DNA of 64,000 nucleotides from Thalassia testudinum (taxonomy: Eukaryota > Streptophyta > Magnoliopsida > Alismatales > Hydrocharitaceae). The notes under the pieces are model-generated. The model ran no database searches and was not told the origin of the DNA. It worked only from the letters and a program-made list of their open reading frames with translations. Positions 1-11,253 of this stretch are shown one piece after another (positions within the stretch are counted from its first letter, which is position 1; every line of letters starts with the position of its first letter). Both the position numbers and the translations under genes were made by a program. The stretch spans positions 33,484,501-33,548,500 of the forward strand of contig JAZHRO010000013.1 in NCBI GenBank assembly GCA_037157565.1, given 5' to 3'.

Positions 1-1336
1 TAGTCTTAGAAAATGTGGAAAGGAAATAATAGCTACCTGTAAATTGGTTTAACAGCTGCCTGTTATGAATAAATGAGCATGTCTGAGAATATGGGATGTA
101 TGAACGTGAAACTGGAAAGGTGAAACCTGAATGTGCTGAGTTCAAAGAGCTGGAACCCTACGGGGAATTAGGAGTAGAACTCCTGAAAGGTGAATGGAAT
201 AGAATTGGGGAATTGAGCTGGCCCTTGAGTACGGAGTACCAAGGAGAGCGACTGTCCCCCTGTTTAGTGCAAAGCGGAGCCTGCCGCCCTAGGGACCCAG
301 GGTTAGGTCTGGCCACTTTGTACCGACTTGCTGGCCCTCGTGTACGCAGTACAGAGGAGAGCTACTAGTGTAGGGCGACTACTAGCTACCCTACGGGCCC
401 CGGGGTTCTGCTAGCTCACCTACACCGACTTGTTAGGCCTACTGGGCAAACTAGGGTAGTCAGGCGAGGGTGCGCGGACAGTGGAGGGGCAAGGCCCCTT
501 TTTGGTTACTGTGGAGGGGTTCAACCCCTATTACTGAGAGGGCTCTACCCTATGCTGGTTCCGTGCTGTGCTTTGGGCACACCCGTTAACGGAAACGACT
601 GACCGCATGCCAGTGCGAGTTAGCTACCTGTGCGTTTATCGCGCGTGCCGTAGTCACCGTTACGCCTGTCCGTGACCCTGGGGTGGTTGACTGAGAGTAG
701 GATCACCACGGGGGACTCTCCCGGCCAGGAGAGCACCACATGCTACTTCTACTTTTTGCAAAAGACTGCAATCAAGATCATTCCCACGAGGAACATTCGA
801 GATCAAGTGAAGGATCTGAGAAATAAATAAATTTTGAAATAATAGAAAGACGTAAATAAAGGAAGAAAGAAAATTAAAACAGCTACTGTACACTTTACTG
901 TTTCCTTAGTTTAGCTGTCACTCTACTCAGCGTTTTGCTGACGTGTTACACTCGTTACCTTTCAGGACCAGGTGTTGAGCAGCTAGGGTCAGCGGCTGCA
1001 GAGGACGCTGGGCCGAGTAGGGTCCAGTAGAGTTACCACTGTTCTCTTGTACCTCTTTTTGGTTCCACTATAGTGAGTAGTTCTTGTTACCGCTGTACTT
1101 TTCTTTACCTGCAGTTCATATTATGTTATGAATGTTGTTCTACTGTTGTGGTGGTATATACTGGAGTGGTTTCTTTCCTTACTGCTGTATTTTCTTACTG
1201 TTAGTTATATTCATGCTGAATGTGGTTTATTTTACTACTCTTTTGGTTACTTCCTCGTTGGACGACCAGGTCTTGGGAATAGTTGAGTCGGTCCGGTTCT
1301 CGTGTCTTGTAGGGACCCGGGAATCGAGTCGTTACA
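1..1336 (+). repeat. 5' LTR of Tekay copy 1 (right half only)
   Basis: The stretch aligns throughout with 58010-59351 of the complete solo LTR. Shared blocks include the segment with TTGAGTACGGAGTACCAAGG and the end CGGTTCTCGTGTC...GTCGTTACA. It ends at GTTACA, just before the primer-binding site. About 1.3 kb of the LTR, including its promoter, lies upstream of the window. Short reading frames in it have no coding support. Confidence 0.9.
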
Positions 1337-1339
1337 AGA

Positions 1340-1354
1340 TGGTATCAGAGCAGG
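1340..1354 (+). other. Primer-binding site, initiator tRNA-Met
   Basis: TGGTATCAGAGCAGG follows the LTR end by three bases. It is complementary to the 3' end of plant initiator methionine tRNA, the usual primer of Tekay elements. It fixes the LTR boundary at 1336. Confidence 0.92.
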
Positions 1355-1518
1355 GTCGTCCCGAGAAGTGAATCAACTGACTGGAAAATAACCAATTCAC
1401 ATGTCTATAACTAGAGTAGCCACCACAACATATCTTTTGACATGAGCTCTTAGACGTTTCCGTTAGGTATCGTTCCGTAGTGACGTGTTCCGTTTTGTTT
1501 CGCATCTTCTTGCAGGAG

Positions 1519-2820
1519 ATGCCTCGTCGCGGGACTGGTGAGGCGGGCCGCGGGCGCGGCCGAGGACGAGGTCGGCGAGGTGAGCGTGCTGTTGCCGACG
1601 CCTCCGTAGACCAGCCACTACTCCCGGGCGTCTAGGCCCGGGACCTCGCCCAGCTGATACGAGATATTGTGCGAGAGGAACTCCACCCACCGCCTCGAGC
1701 GCCCCCTGGGGCTGCGGAGGGGGAGTCCTCTGTGGGACTACCCGACGGACGCGGCGCTGGACGCGGGGGAGGGGATGGGCCGACGCAGCCCCCACCTTCC
1801 TCCGACACTTCTGTGCACGAGGCACCTTTGCCTGGAGGTGCACCAGCATCCCCACTGCAGCGCCACTCCGAGCTCTTTGGGCAGTTCCGGAAGCTGAAGC
1901 CCCCCTCCTTCAAGGGGGATGAGGACCCGACCGAGGCAGAGGACTGGCTCGAGTAGCTGGAGAAGATTTTCTACACCCTTCGCCCCCCGGTGGAGTGCGG
2001 CGTGGCCTTTGCCACGTACCAGCTGGAGAGTGCGGCACACAGGTGGTGGAGGGCAGTTCGGTGACAGGAGAGGGACGAGCCGACCTAGGATTGGTTTGTC
2101 GCCCTCTTCTACGAGCAGTACTTTCCCCAGACGTGGCAGGACCAGAGGAGGCGGGAGTTCCACACTCTCCGCCAAGGGACGATGACCGTGAGCGCTCACC
2201 GCACACGTTTCCTGGAGCTGTCTCGCTTTGCAGCGACAGCGGTAGCCACTGAGGAGGTGCGCCTTTGGAGGTTCACCGAGGGGCTCCGGCCTGCGATTCG
2301 GGGGTATGTCAAACCCCTGAAGCTGCCTACGTTTTCGAGCGTGGTGGAGGCAGCCATGACTTACAAGGAGACCAACCCGTCCACACGAGACACTTACGGC
2401 GGGCAGAGGAGGCCCTTTCAACCAGACTTTTCACAGGGCCGGCGAGAGAGGAGACACGTGGCGTCCGCAGGAGAGCCGTCACGTTTTACAGGGCCATCAG
2501 TGGCCTTTGGGGGCCCTCGACAGGGGCCAATCGCCAGCACCGAACCCCCGCGCAGCCGACAGCAGGGCCCACTGAGGGCGGGAGTCGGGTTCCCCTCTGT
2601 TACCAGTATAGCCAGCCGGGCCACATCAGGAGGGACTACCCGTCTAGGGCAGGAGGTCAGCAGATACTTCCCGTGCAGAGCATTGGAGGGCGCGCAGGAG
2701 GCCGCCGTTACCTAACGCGAGGAGGAGGACAACAGTCACGAGGAGGGTACCGGCCAGCACCTGCTCGTCCGACGCAGAGTGTGGCTGCTTCGTCCGCACC
2801 TAGAGCTGAGGGGCGTATCA
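1519..2820 (+). pseudogene. gag: Tekay gag (broken)
   Basis: The chosen start is an ATG opening with MPRRGTGEAGRGRGRGRGR, a basic Gly/Arg-rich N-terminus. The capsid part includes KLKPPSFKGDEDPTEAEDWLE and later FYEQYFPQ, as in Ty3/gypsy retrotransposon gag proteins. In-frame stops occur near 1633, 1954, 2062 and 2090. Most are explained by single transitions (for example Trp or Gln to TAG). A one-base deletion near 2567, seen by comparison with the copy at 15959-17235, shifts the frame. The zinc knuckle then reads CYQYSQPGHIRRDY: the second and last cysteines of CX2CX4HX4C are tyrosines, so it should not bind zinc. Nonfunctional. Confidence 0.85.
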
Positions 2821-3330
2821 ACACCCTGACACACAGGGATGCCAGAGCTTCGGGCTCGGTAGTGGCAGGTATGGTTTCAGTTTCCGGCAGACTCGTTTAC
2901 ACACTTTTCGATTCCGACGCTACACACTCGTTTGTCGCATCCAGTTTCGCAGCTAGTTTTGGCCAGGATTATATGCTGTTAGAAAATCCGTTCGTAATCA
3001 GAGGTCCGAGTGGTCAGCTGTTTGTAGCTGAAGAGGTGTACACAGATTGCGAGGTCAGCGTCGGGGGACATAGCTTGCCAGCTGACCTGATTATGATACA
3101 GATGGAGGACTTTGGTGTGATTCTGGGGATGGACTGGCTGTCCGCTTACCACGCCTTGGTAGGCTGTTTTGAGAGGAAGATTGTCTTCTTCATGCCGGAG
3201 TTGCCTTCTTTCGAGTTTCACGGACAGCCAGTGGACGGAGGCTTCAGGTGCATTTCGGCACTTCGGGCGGCGACACTTTTGAGCCAAGGGTGTGAGGGCT
3301 TCGTAGCTTGTGTGGTGGCAGAGCCCAGCC
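2821..3330 (+). pseudogene. Tekay aspartic protease domain
   Basis: The frame opened by the gag frameshift continues into a retropepsin domain. The active-site loop reads LFDSDATHSFV where the family has DSGATHSF, so the catalytic glycine is replaced by aspartate. Downstream ILGMDWLSAYHA matches the conserved C-terminal G-MDWL-motif of Ty3/gypsy proteases. In an active element this enzyme would cut the gag-pol polyprotein. The Gly to Asp change and the surrounding decay make it inactive. Confidence 0.82.
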
Positions 3331-4760
3331 CTGTGGTAGACTTCCAGAGCATCCCGGTGGTCAGAGAGTACCCTGACGTGTTTCCAGACGAGTTACCAGG
3401 ACTACCGCCCGAGCGCGAGATCGAGTTTGAGATCTCGCTAGTACCAGGGACCAGCCCCATCTCCACCGCGCCATGCAGGATGGTACCGCTTGAGCTACGA
3501 GAGCTTAAGTCTCAGTTGCGGGACCTTTTGGAGAAGGGTTTCGTGAGGCCCAGTGCGTCTCCCTAGGGAGCCTCGGTACTATTTGTGAAAAAGGAGGATG
3601 GTACCCTACGCCTTTGTGTGGACTACTGACAGTTGAATAAGGTCACCATCAAGAACAGATATCCGCTGCCGAGGATCGACGACTTGTTTGACCAATTGCG
3701 GGGTGCCACGGTATTCTCCAAGATCGACTTGAGGTCGGGATACCACCAGTCGAGGATCAGGGAGACCGACGTCTCCAAGACAGCTTTCCGCACTCGGTAT
3801 AGACACTACGAGTTTTTGGATATGCCGTTTCGGCTGACCAATGTCCCGCTGCTTTTATGGATCTGATGAACCGGGTGTTTAGACCGTACTTGGACCAGTT
3901 CGTGGTGGTTTTCATAGATGATGTACTCATCTATTCTAGAGATCAAACGCAACACAGACAGCACTTGCGGATGGTTCTGGACACTCTGAGACGACGTAGG
4001 CTGTACGCCAAATACAGCAAGTGCGAGTTCTGGTTGAGGGAGGTGACTTTCTTAGGTCGTGTGATCTCTGGAGACGGCTTGGCGGTGGACCAAGCCAAGG
4101 TCGAGGCAGTACTCAGGTGGGAGAGACTGTGTTCAGTCACTGAGATTCGCAGTTTCCTGGGACTGGTAGGCAACTACAGACGATTTATTAGAGGGTTTTC
4201 ACAGATCGGGAGTCCTATGACACAGTTGACCCGGAAGGACGTGCCCTTCGCTTGGACAGACGCCTGTGAGGCGTGTTTTCTGGAGCTGAAGGAGAGGTTG
4301 ACCTCGGCTCCCGTGCTCACCATCCCTGACAGTAGTGGCGGGTTCGTTGTGTACATGGATGCCTCCTTGCAGGGGTTAGGAGGTGTGCTCATGCAGAAGG
4401 GTCACGTTGTCGCTTACGCTTCGCGGCAACTGAAGCCCCATGAGCATACCTATCCTACCCACGACCTAGAGTTGGCAGCTGTTGTCTTCGTGCTGAAGAG
4501 TTGGAGGAACTACTTGTACGGTGAGACCTTCAAAATTTTCACAGATCACAAGAGCCTCAGATACCTTTTTGATTAGAAGGAGCTCAACATGAGGCAGAGA
4601 CGTTGGTTGGAGCTCCTGAAGGACTACGACTGCAGCATCTCCTACCACCCGGGCAAGGCCAATGTGGTGGCTGACGCCTTGAGCCGTAAGGCACCCGCAC
4701 ACTTGGCCAGTTTACAGTTACAGAGTTGGAGCCTTTTGGAGGAGGTGGGCAGTTGGTGAC
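3331..4760 (+). pseudogene. Tekay reverse transcriptase and RNase H
   Basis: The RT begins at VVREYPDVFPDELPGLPPERE, the standard entry of gypsy RTs. It continues through [28 protein letters not shown] and the catalytic [13 protein letters not shown] (about 3900-3940). RNase H follows with [16 protein letters not shown] and [11 protein letters not shown]. Breaks are a stop near 3564, a CGA to TGA stop near 3627, a one-base deletion near 3850, and a stop at about 4574 in the conserved [11 protein letters not shown] motif. The FIDD catalytic motif itself is intact. The enzyme would copy the element RNA into DNA in virus-like particles, but it cannot be made from this copy. Confidence 0.9.
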
Positions 4761-6277
4761 CCTTGGAGTTACGGGGGCACTGTGGGGCAGTGACAGTGAT
4801 ACGACCGACTAGGCCAGAGCTGATAGACCGCATCATCACAGGACAGATGGCCGATCCGTACTTGCAGTCCTTGCGCGACAGAGTATTGTCAGGAGACACA
4901 GGGGACTTCTCTTTCACAGACTAGTTGCTGCGCCTGAGGGGACGGTTGTGCGTTCCCAGAGACGAGGAGCTGTTGAGAGAGCTCCCGACGAAGGCACACG
5001 GTTCCAGATTCACCATACATCCCGGAAACACGAAGATGTACCTCGACTTGAGACGCGAGTTTTGGTGGATGGGGATGAAGCGGGATGTGGGTGAATTCGT
5101 GCAGCAGTGCTTAGTGTGCCAGCAGGTGAAAGCCGAGCATCAGAGGCCTGCACGGCCGCTACAGCCGCTTCCAGTGCCAAAGTGGAAGTGAGAGAGCATC
5201 ACCATGGACTTGGTGGTGGGCTTACCTGTTACCCAGCGAGGACACGACGCTGTCTGGGTAATTGTGGATAGACTGACGAAGACGACACGATTCCTGCCGA
5301 TCCGAGTCACTTTGGGACCAAAATAATTGGTAGAGAGGTATATCCGCGACGTGGTACGACTACACGGAGATCCGCGGGAGATCGTATCCGACTGGGATAC
5401 CCGCTTTACGTCCCAGTTTTGGGCTGAGTTTCAGCAGGCCCTGGGGACACAGTTGAGGTTTAGTACAGCTTACCACCCCCAGACGGACGGACAGTCCGAG
5501 CGCACGATACAGACACTTGAGGACCTTTTGCGTGCCTGTGTACTGGACTGGAGGGGCTCTTGGGAGGAGCACCTGCCCCTGGTGGAGTTTGCATACAACA
5601 ACAGTTATCACTCGAGCATCGGCATTGCTCCCTACAAGGCTCTGTACGGACGGAGGTGTACGGCACCCTTGAGTTGGGTTGAGGTGGGGACCAAGTGGGA
5701 GGTTGGCCCCAGGTTGATCCGGCAGAGTCAGGAGGTAGTCGAGCAGATCCATAGGCGACTCCGCACTGTCAGGAACAGACAGAAGAGCTATGCGGATCGG
5801 AGACGCAAAGAGGTGCAGTTTGAGGTTGGGGACCACGGCTTTCTCCGTGTTTCTCCCATGAAGGGCCTGCAGCGGTTTGGGGTGAGGGGGAAGCTCGCAC
5901 CGAGGTTTGTGGGGCCATTTGAGGTCCTGGAGCGGGTTCGACCCATTGTTTATAGGCTTGCCCTCCCTCCCTAGCTTTCTAGTGTGCACGACCTGTTCCA
6001 CGTGTACAACCTCCGGAAGTACGTAGCCGATCCCAGTCACGTACTGAGTCACGAGAGCGTCGAGGTGGGAGACGACCTGACCTACCCCGAGTGGCCAGTG
6101 CAGATTCTAGACCGAGCCGTCCGCAGTTTGAGACGAAAGCAAGTACCCCTGGTAAAGGTTTTACGGAGGAGCCAGCGGTACGAGGAGGCTACCTGGGAGC
6201 CTGAGGCGGCAATGCTGGAGCGGTACCCGGAGCTCTTCGCGGGTACGTCTTTTTGGACCAGCTTCGGTCCTCTTTGA
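4761..6277 (+). pseudogene. Tekay integrase with C-terminal chromodomain
   Basis: The HHCC zinc domain is visible as HGSRFTIHPGN...CLVCQQV (about 5000-5130). The catalytic core includes MDLVVGLP, VSDWDTRFTSQFW (family VSDRD; the Trp is a CGG to TGG change) and HPQTDGQSERTIQTLEDLLR. The tail has YEEATWEPEAAMLERYPELF, the second half of a chromodomain, which in chromoviruses steers insertion to marked heterochromatin. Stops lie at about 4757, 4922, 5189 (TGG to TGA), 5324 and 5972. The reading frame otherwise continues to the stop at 6275-6277. Inactive remnant. Confidence 0.9.
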
Positions 6278-6361
6278 GTTTGTTATGATTGCTATGACGT
6301 TTTTTCCGCACCCTAGTTAGCGCAAGTTTCGGGGATGAAACTTCCTTTGAGTTTGTTATAT

Positions 6362-6839
6362 TGTTACGAACGCACGGCTTCAGACGTCTTTTAAGACGTC
6401 TGGGAGGTGGCCCAAACGTCGAACCAGACGTCTGGAACCCCTTCCAGACATCTGGGATTCGGTTTGGCGACATGCGCGGTTGCATCTACGCGCCTGCGCG
6501 CGCAGACCTGCGGTCGCTTTTTCCCTCTCTCCTGCAGGCACAGGCTGCCCTCTGTCTCGCTCTCTCTCTCCTCGCGCGGCTTTAAAAAGCCTCGCCCTCT
6601 CCCTCACTCTCATCGCCTCTGCACCTTCCTCTTCTCCTTCCAGCCAGTGCAAGAGTGAGCGAGCTGCGGTGGCAGCCGCGGCGAGTGCGGGAGGAGGTGC
6701 TGCGCGAGAAGCGGTGGCGCTCGGCCATGAGGGCGACCTTGCCGGGGCTGCTAGAGCCGGCCGGCTGGGGAGCAGCCGCCGTGAGGGCGCTCGGTCCGGT
6801 TCTCGTGTCTCGTAGGGACTTGGGAATTGGGTCGTTACA
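6362..6839 (+). repeat. 3' LTR of Tekay copy 1, internally deleted
   Basis: The LTR opens at TGTTACGAAC and carries the AGACGTCTGG-type repeats and a TTTAAAA promoter-like box near 6579, as in the first part of the solo LTR. At about 6790 it jumps to the last 49 bp of the LTR, CGGTCCGGTTCTCG to GTCGTTACA, which are shared with the 5' LTR at 1289-1336. It is 478 bp long, against about 2680 bp for the intact solo copy. Confidence 0.85.
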
Positions 6840-7129
6840 GAGAGTGAGCAAAAGTTCTCTTTTTCTTGGCTTCTTCTTCTCTCTCCCTCTTTTCTTTTAG
6901 CCAGTTCTTTTTCTCTTGCTTCTTCTTCTTCTCTCTTCTCTTCTTCAGTCTGCCTTCTTCTTTCTTCCTCTTTTCTTTGCTGCAGTTCTTCTTCTTTCTT
7001 TCTTTTCTCTACTGCTGCCTCTTCTTCTTTCTTTCTTTCTTTAGCGTCTTCTTCTTTGTTCAGCAGCTCCGTCCTTCTTCTTCTTCCTTCTTCTTTTTTG
7101 TTTCTTCTCTTCCCTTTCCCTGATCCGAA

Positions 7130-7152
7130 CGTCTGATTCTTCGAGTCGGACG
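7130..7152. other. LTR-B R/U5 stem-loop, copy a
   Basis: CGTCTGATT (7130-7138) and AGTCGGACG (7144-7152) pair with seven Watson-Crick and two G-T pairs around a five-base loop, at the edge of the purine/pyrimidine tract. Copies b and the plus copy have the same hairpin with different bases. Confidence 0.55.
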
Positions 7153-8538
7153 CCTTATCGGCGTTGTTGCTACAGTGCCTCCTCTTTTTTTCTTCTTCAT
7201 CTTCTTCCTCTTCTTCTATTTGCTGCGGCTTCTCCTTCACCTTCTTCTTTTTCTCTGTTGTGGGAGCTCTGCGACTAAGTCCTCGTCACTCACTCTTCCT
7301 GTTCTCCTTCTTCCTCACCTGTCCCCTGCACACGCGACGCAAAGCCTACCCCTACCCTTTCCCGCGTCTCTCTCTCTCTAAATCTCTCTTGTGTACGCTC
7401 TCACAGAGCCGGGAATCGGGTCGGGTCGCGTGCCCGGGTCCAGGCGCACCGGCGTGGGTGTGGTGCGCGAGGAGTGCTCAGGAGTAGGGGAAATCGATTC
7501 GCGGGTCAAATCCGCGTGGGCAGTGCTGCGGACGAGACCCGGTGAATAGGTGAGGAGGGACCTTACCCCAGTGTTTCGAGGCAAACAACCTCGAGCACTT
7601 TTTCCTCTTATGTGTGGGCGTGCGGCCACACACTTCCATGGTGGGACTAAAGTCCCACCTCCGATCTCGGGCGTTTGCGAGAGGAAGCTTCTTCTAATTG
7701 GGGCAGCGGTAGAGGCCTGCAACTCTAATTGAAGTCCTGAGTGCGTCCGTGAACCCCTTCCGCACGACCTGGGCTGCAGACTTGGAGCTGAAGGGGCTTG
7801 GAGCTACTTGCAAGCTTGCTCCAAGCTTCCTGTCAATGGCGGCGAGGGTGGCGAGGGTGTGAGACCTGAAACCACCAGTACAGCCTCGCGACCCTGTCAG
7901 AATACTTGGTGAGCTTCGCCAGAGCACGGCGAAGACAGTGCGGGAGTCGGCGCAGCGTGGGGAGACCGAAGTGCGCGTGCCTAGGGCACACTATGTGCGT
8001 GGGAGTGGGTGTGTTGGAGGTGAGGCGTGGTGAATGGAGGGTGGATTTGGTGTTAGCGAGGTGTCGTGGTGCTTAAGGGGTAATTGGCGAGGCGGATGGA
8101 GGCGTGGAGTGGCAAAAATGCCTCGCCGGAGGGCAACCAGAGATGGAGAAGGTGGTGATGGACAGTGGTGGTCGGAGGGTTGAAATAGCAAATTAAGAAG
8201 GGGGAAATAACAGAGAGAGTAAGGGGAAGAGTTTCACCTACTTTAACTGATGAAAGGTGAGAAGGAGACGGTCGGCGCGTGCCTGCCGACGCCGGAGACA
8301 AAGATGCCCAGAGGGGGGTAACGGTGGCGAGGAGGAGGTTGGGAAGGCGCCAGCTGGTGCGGCCTGGCGTGGGAGGATGAGGCGGAGTGAACTTTGCTGC
8401 AGGTATGGCGGTAGAGCGACGAAGGAGAGGAGGGAAGGCCACCAGAGCCGTAGGCGTTTGACCGTCGGAGGAGAGGACAAAGTTGGGGGAAATTCCTCGA
8501 CCAAATCAGGCTTGCCCTGACCGGAGAGCCCTGCCGTT

Positions 8539-8652
8539 CCTTTTATATTAGCTGGCAGGAGGAGATTCTCGAGGATAGATCGTGGAGAGCATGCCTGAGC
8601 TGGCCGGAGATGGAGACCCATTCCTCTTGCGCGTTCACACGAGAGGAGTGGG
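8539..8652 (-). promoter_or_regulatory. LTR-B copy a promoter: TATA box and upstream inverted repeat
   Basis: On the minus strand an ATATAAAAGG box lies at 8539-8549. Upstream of it (8617-8652) arms CCCATTCCTCTTG and CGAGAGGAGTGGG flank a 10-base loop. Eleven of 13 positions are Watson-Crick. The distance from arm to TATA is about 68 bp, close to that in copies b, c and d. Confidence 0.55.
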
Positions 8653-9639
8653 CAATGGCAGGCCATGGCAAGGGGTCCCTGCGAAAGAGGACGATGCAAG
8701 GAACCCCCCTTTCGTTCCTGAGAGCGGCCCTCACACCCTGCGCAGCGCCATCCTCCGCGCAAGGTCGCCAGAGGTATGGGCACCTGCATAGGGTGGCAGA
8801 GGGGCCGTTATGCAAAGAACGAAAGAGAAGCTGGGGGGCTAAATGCATGGGTTCAAAAAGATAAGGGTCGAGAAATAATTAAAGAGGACCATTTTGTAAA
8901 GTAGGTCAAGATGGCCTTCCCTTAGGTCCAAATTTTGGTTTAGACCTAATTTGGACCTAAGGAATCTAATGGTGAGGTTTGATTTTAAGTTTGACCACAT
9001 TTGATCGATCAATTTGCACAAAAACCCAAATTAGGTCAAAAATTGGGTATGGTTCTCAATTTAGAGGGTTTATTTGACTTTTATCTTGCCAGGAACCTCA
9101 AGAATTAAAGCGAGTTTGTTTCTAAGGTTACAGAATATCATTTAATTCTTAGAAGTTGCTATAACCATTTTCGGATCAGGTTATCCCACTTTCTTTCTTA
9201 TTAAGCCCATTTGACCTGTATTTAGATCCTTAGACACCCTGTTTGTGTACTGCATTGGTAAAATTGTGATTTTACCCATTGTGAATTATTTTATTCTTAA
9301 ATTTGGAATTCTCAAAGTTAAACTTTTCCTTAGGCTTTGTAGGAGCTCTTGCACACTTATTTAGGTCAAATTGTGCTAGTTAGGGTTCATGATGAGGCTC
9401 TCATTACCTACCCTCCCCACGTCTCTCTCTCTCTCTCTGTTTCACTCCAGGGTTCGCTGGTGACTCTGTTTTCTCGTTTTAGGATTTCGTCGTAGTATGG
9501 TATAGAGAAATGGTTACCAGTTTGATACAATTTGTTACTCGGAAATAAAAGTCTTCCCGAGGTCGAACTGAGGGAGCAAACTATAACTCTAGAAGTACAA
9601 TATTTATATTACAAAAATGAGAGAGAGAGAGATTGGTCT

Positions 9640-10045
9640 CTTGGCTTTTTCTTTTTCTCTTCTTTCTCTCGTCTTTGTCCTCTTCTTTTTCTTCTCTTCT
9701 CTTCAGTTCCTCTGTCTTCTTTCTTCTTCTGTTCTTTTGTTCTTCTTCTTTTCTTTCTTTCTTTTCTGTTCTTCTTCTTCTTTGTTTCTCCTTCTGCGGT
9801 GCCTGTTCTTCTCTCCTTCTTCGTCTTTCTCTTCTTCAGAGCGTCGTTTGATTTTTCAATCAGACGACTTAAGTAGCCTTTGCTACAGTGCGTCCTCCTG
9901 CTTTTCTCTTCTGCATCTTTCTTCTTCTTCTTCTTCTGCTTTGCTTCGAGCAGCCAAGGCTTTGGCTGCTTCTTTCCTTCTTTATCTTCTTCCTCTTCTG
10001 CGGTCTTCTTTCTCTTCCTCTTCTTCTCTACCTGCATACTCACAC
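9640..10045. repeat. Homopyrimidine/homopurine tract of LTR-B b
   Basis: About 400 bp is nearly all C/T on the + strand, with TTCTTC-type units. It is transcribed as a GAA-rich leader in LTR sense. Equivalent tracts lie at 6850-7360, 20235-20590 and 63010-63220. Open frames here (Ser/Phe/Leu-rich on +, Lys/Glu/Arg-rich on -) follow from base composition and are not genes. Confidence 0.8.
9843..9868. other. LTR-B R/U5 stem-loop, copy b
   Basis: Arms GTCGTTTGATT (9843-9853) and AATCAGACGAC (9858-9868) pair over 11 positions with one G-T pair. The hairpin sits in the same place as those in copy a and the plus copy, inside the pyrimidine-rich tract (purine-rich in LTR sense). Confidence 0.6.
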
Positions 10046-11253
10046 AGCTTGGTCAGGGCAAAAACCTAACCCTACCCTCCCCTGCGTCTCTCTCTCTCAG
10101 ATTTCGCTCGTAGGATCGCTCTCCCAGAGCTGTCGGGTATTCGGGTACGGGTCGTGCCCGGGTCCAGGCCCACCAGCGTGCGGTGGTGGGCGAGGAGTGC
10201 AGGTCGGGTATACGGGTCGGGCCAGGTCCGCTGGGGGTGGTCGCGGACGAGGCCGGGTAAGCGGATGAGAGGGACCTCACCCCGTGTGACTGAGGCGATA
10301 AGCCTTGTCACTTTTTTCATTTATGCAGGTGCGCGGCTTTGCGTGCTTCCAAGGTTGGACTAAATGTCCCACCCAAATCGGCGCCTGCAGCTGAGGAAGC
10401 TGCAGGCAATCGCAACAGCTCGCGAGGCAATCACCCCAGCTGCAAGCCTGGAACGCTTCGCGGAGACACTCCGCGCAACCTGGGACCAGTGCCTGGACGA
10501 GATCGGGGCTGCAGCTACAGACGAAGAAGCTCCAGCTGTTCAGCAATGGAGGCGGAGGAGGGTTGACCTGAAGTCAAGCATACGGCCTCTCGGCCTAGTC
10601 AGAAGGTGCAGGGAGCTTCGCCGGAGTGCGGCGAAGCTCGTGCGGGTGGTGGCGAGGCGTGGGGCGGAGTACAAGGGCAGCCCTAGGTCGGACTATGGCC
10701 GAGAGAATGGGTCTGTTTGGGGGGTCTTCAGGTGGTGTGTGGCAGGAAATGAAGAGGGCAAAGCTGTGGAGTGGAGTGAGGGGGAGCTTCTGAGGTGATT
10801 GGCGAGGAGTAAGGGGGTCTGTGGTAGTGGAATGGGCTCGCCGGAGAGGGTGGCCGGAGATGGAGCAGGTGGAGGTGGAAGTTGCGTGTGGGGGTGCGAA
10901 AATACAAATTGACAGGAGGGAAGTTGAGAGGAGGAGAAGAGGAAGCTTTTACCTAAGCTCTGGACGAAGGGGGAAGGGCGGAGGCGTCGGCTCGTGCCTG
11001 TCGGAGCTGAGGAAGAAGGGGCCCTGGAAGGGGAGAACGGTGACGAGGAGGCAAGCGGAGGGTGTCGGCGGGTGCAGCGCGACACAGACGAAAGGGTTAA
11101 GGGAACCCTGCTGCAGGTGAGGTAGCAGAGCGACAAGGAGGAGGCGGAGAGGGTCGCCGGAAGCTACAGGCCGTCTGTCAGAGCTGGAGAGGAGGAAGTA
11201 GGGGGGGTATTCTCCGTCAGAGACAGCTTGTTCTCTTCAGCAGGCGGAGGCGG

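Larger units (their letters stand above)
1..6839 (+). mobile_element. Ty3/gypsy chromovirus (Tekay/Del type), copy 1, degenerate, 5' end outside window
   Basis: The element runs in the order LTR, tRNA-iMet type primer site, gag, protease, RT, RNase H, integrase, chromodomain, 3' LTR. The domain order, the chromodomain tail and LTRs of about 2.7 kb (judged from the solo copy at 56672-59351) place it in the Tekay/Del chromoviruses. The coding region holds at least eight in-frame stops and two one-base deletions, so it cannot move by itself. It is inserted into the 3' part of LTR-B copy a, in the opposite orientation. The five bases after the 3' LTR are GAGAG; the partner target-site copy lies outside the window. 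Confidence 0.93.
6840..9406 (-). repeat. LTR-B copy a (minus orientation)
   Basis: This is one copy of a long LTR family present at least six times here. In its own sense it starts at 9406 with TAATGAGAGCCTCATCATG. It contains an AT-rich U3 with many 'gacctaa' stretches, an inverted repeat, a TATA box near 8545, and a long purine tract (pyrimidine on + at 6850-7360). Its 3' end is interrupted by Tekay copy 1 at 6839/6840. It lies inside copy c. I do not recognise the element family; no internal domain is attached to it. Serine- and phenylalanine-rich reading frames in the pyrimidine tract are low-complexity artefacts. Confidence 0.75.

Noticed and set aside
1340..1354. tRNA-like sequence
   Set aside because: Only 12-15 bases complementary to tRNA-Met: a primer-binding site, not a tRNA gene. 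The same applies to the other primer sites.
1738..2421. 227-codon minus-strand frame opposite Tekay gag
   Set aside because: Shadow of the GC-rich gag coding strand; no recognisable protein.
5360..6052. 230-codon minus-strand frame opposite the integrase
   Set aside because: Antisense shadow of the integrase, which is recognised on the + strand.
6380..7240. Long minus-strand frame (286 codons, Lys/Glu/Arg-rich)
   Set aside because: It crosses the Tekay 3' LTR / LTR-B junction and consists of low-complexity sequence; no domain.
9617..10069. Long Ser/Phe/Leu-rich frame on + and Lys/Glu-rich frame on - in the same place
   Set aside because: Both follow from the homopyrimidine/homopurine tract of LTR-B; the same happens at 6866-7123 and 20136-20627.
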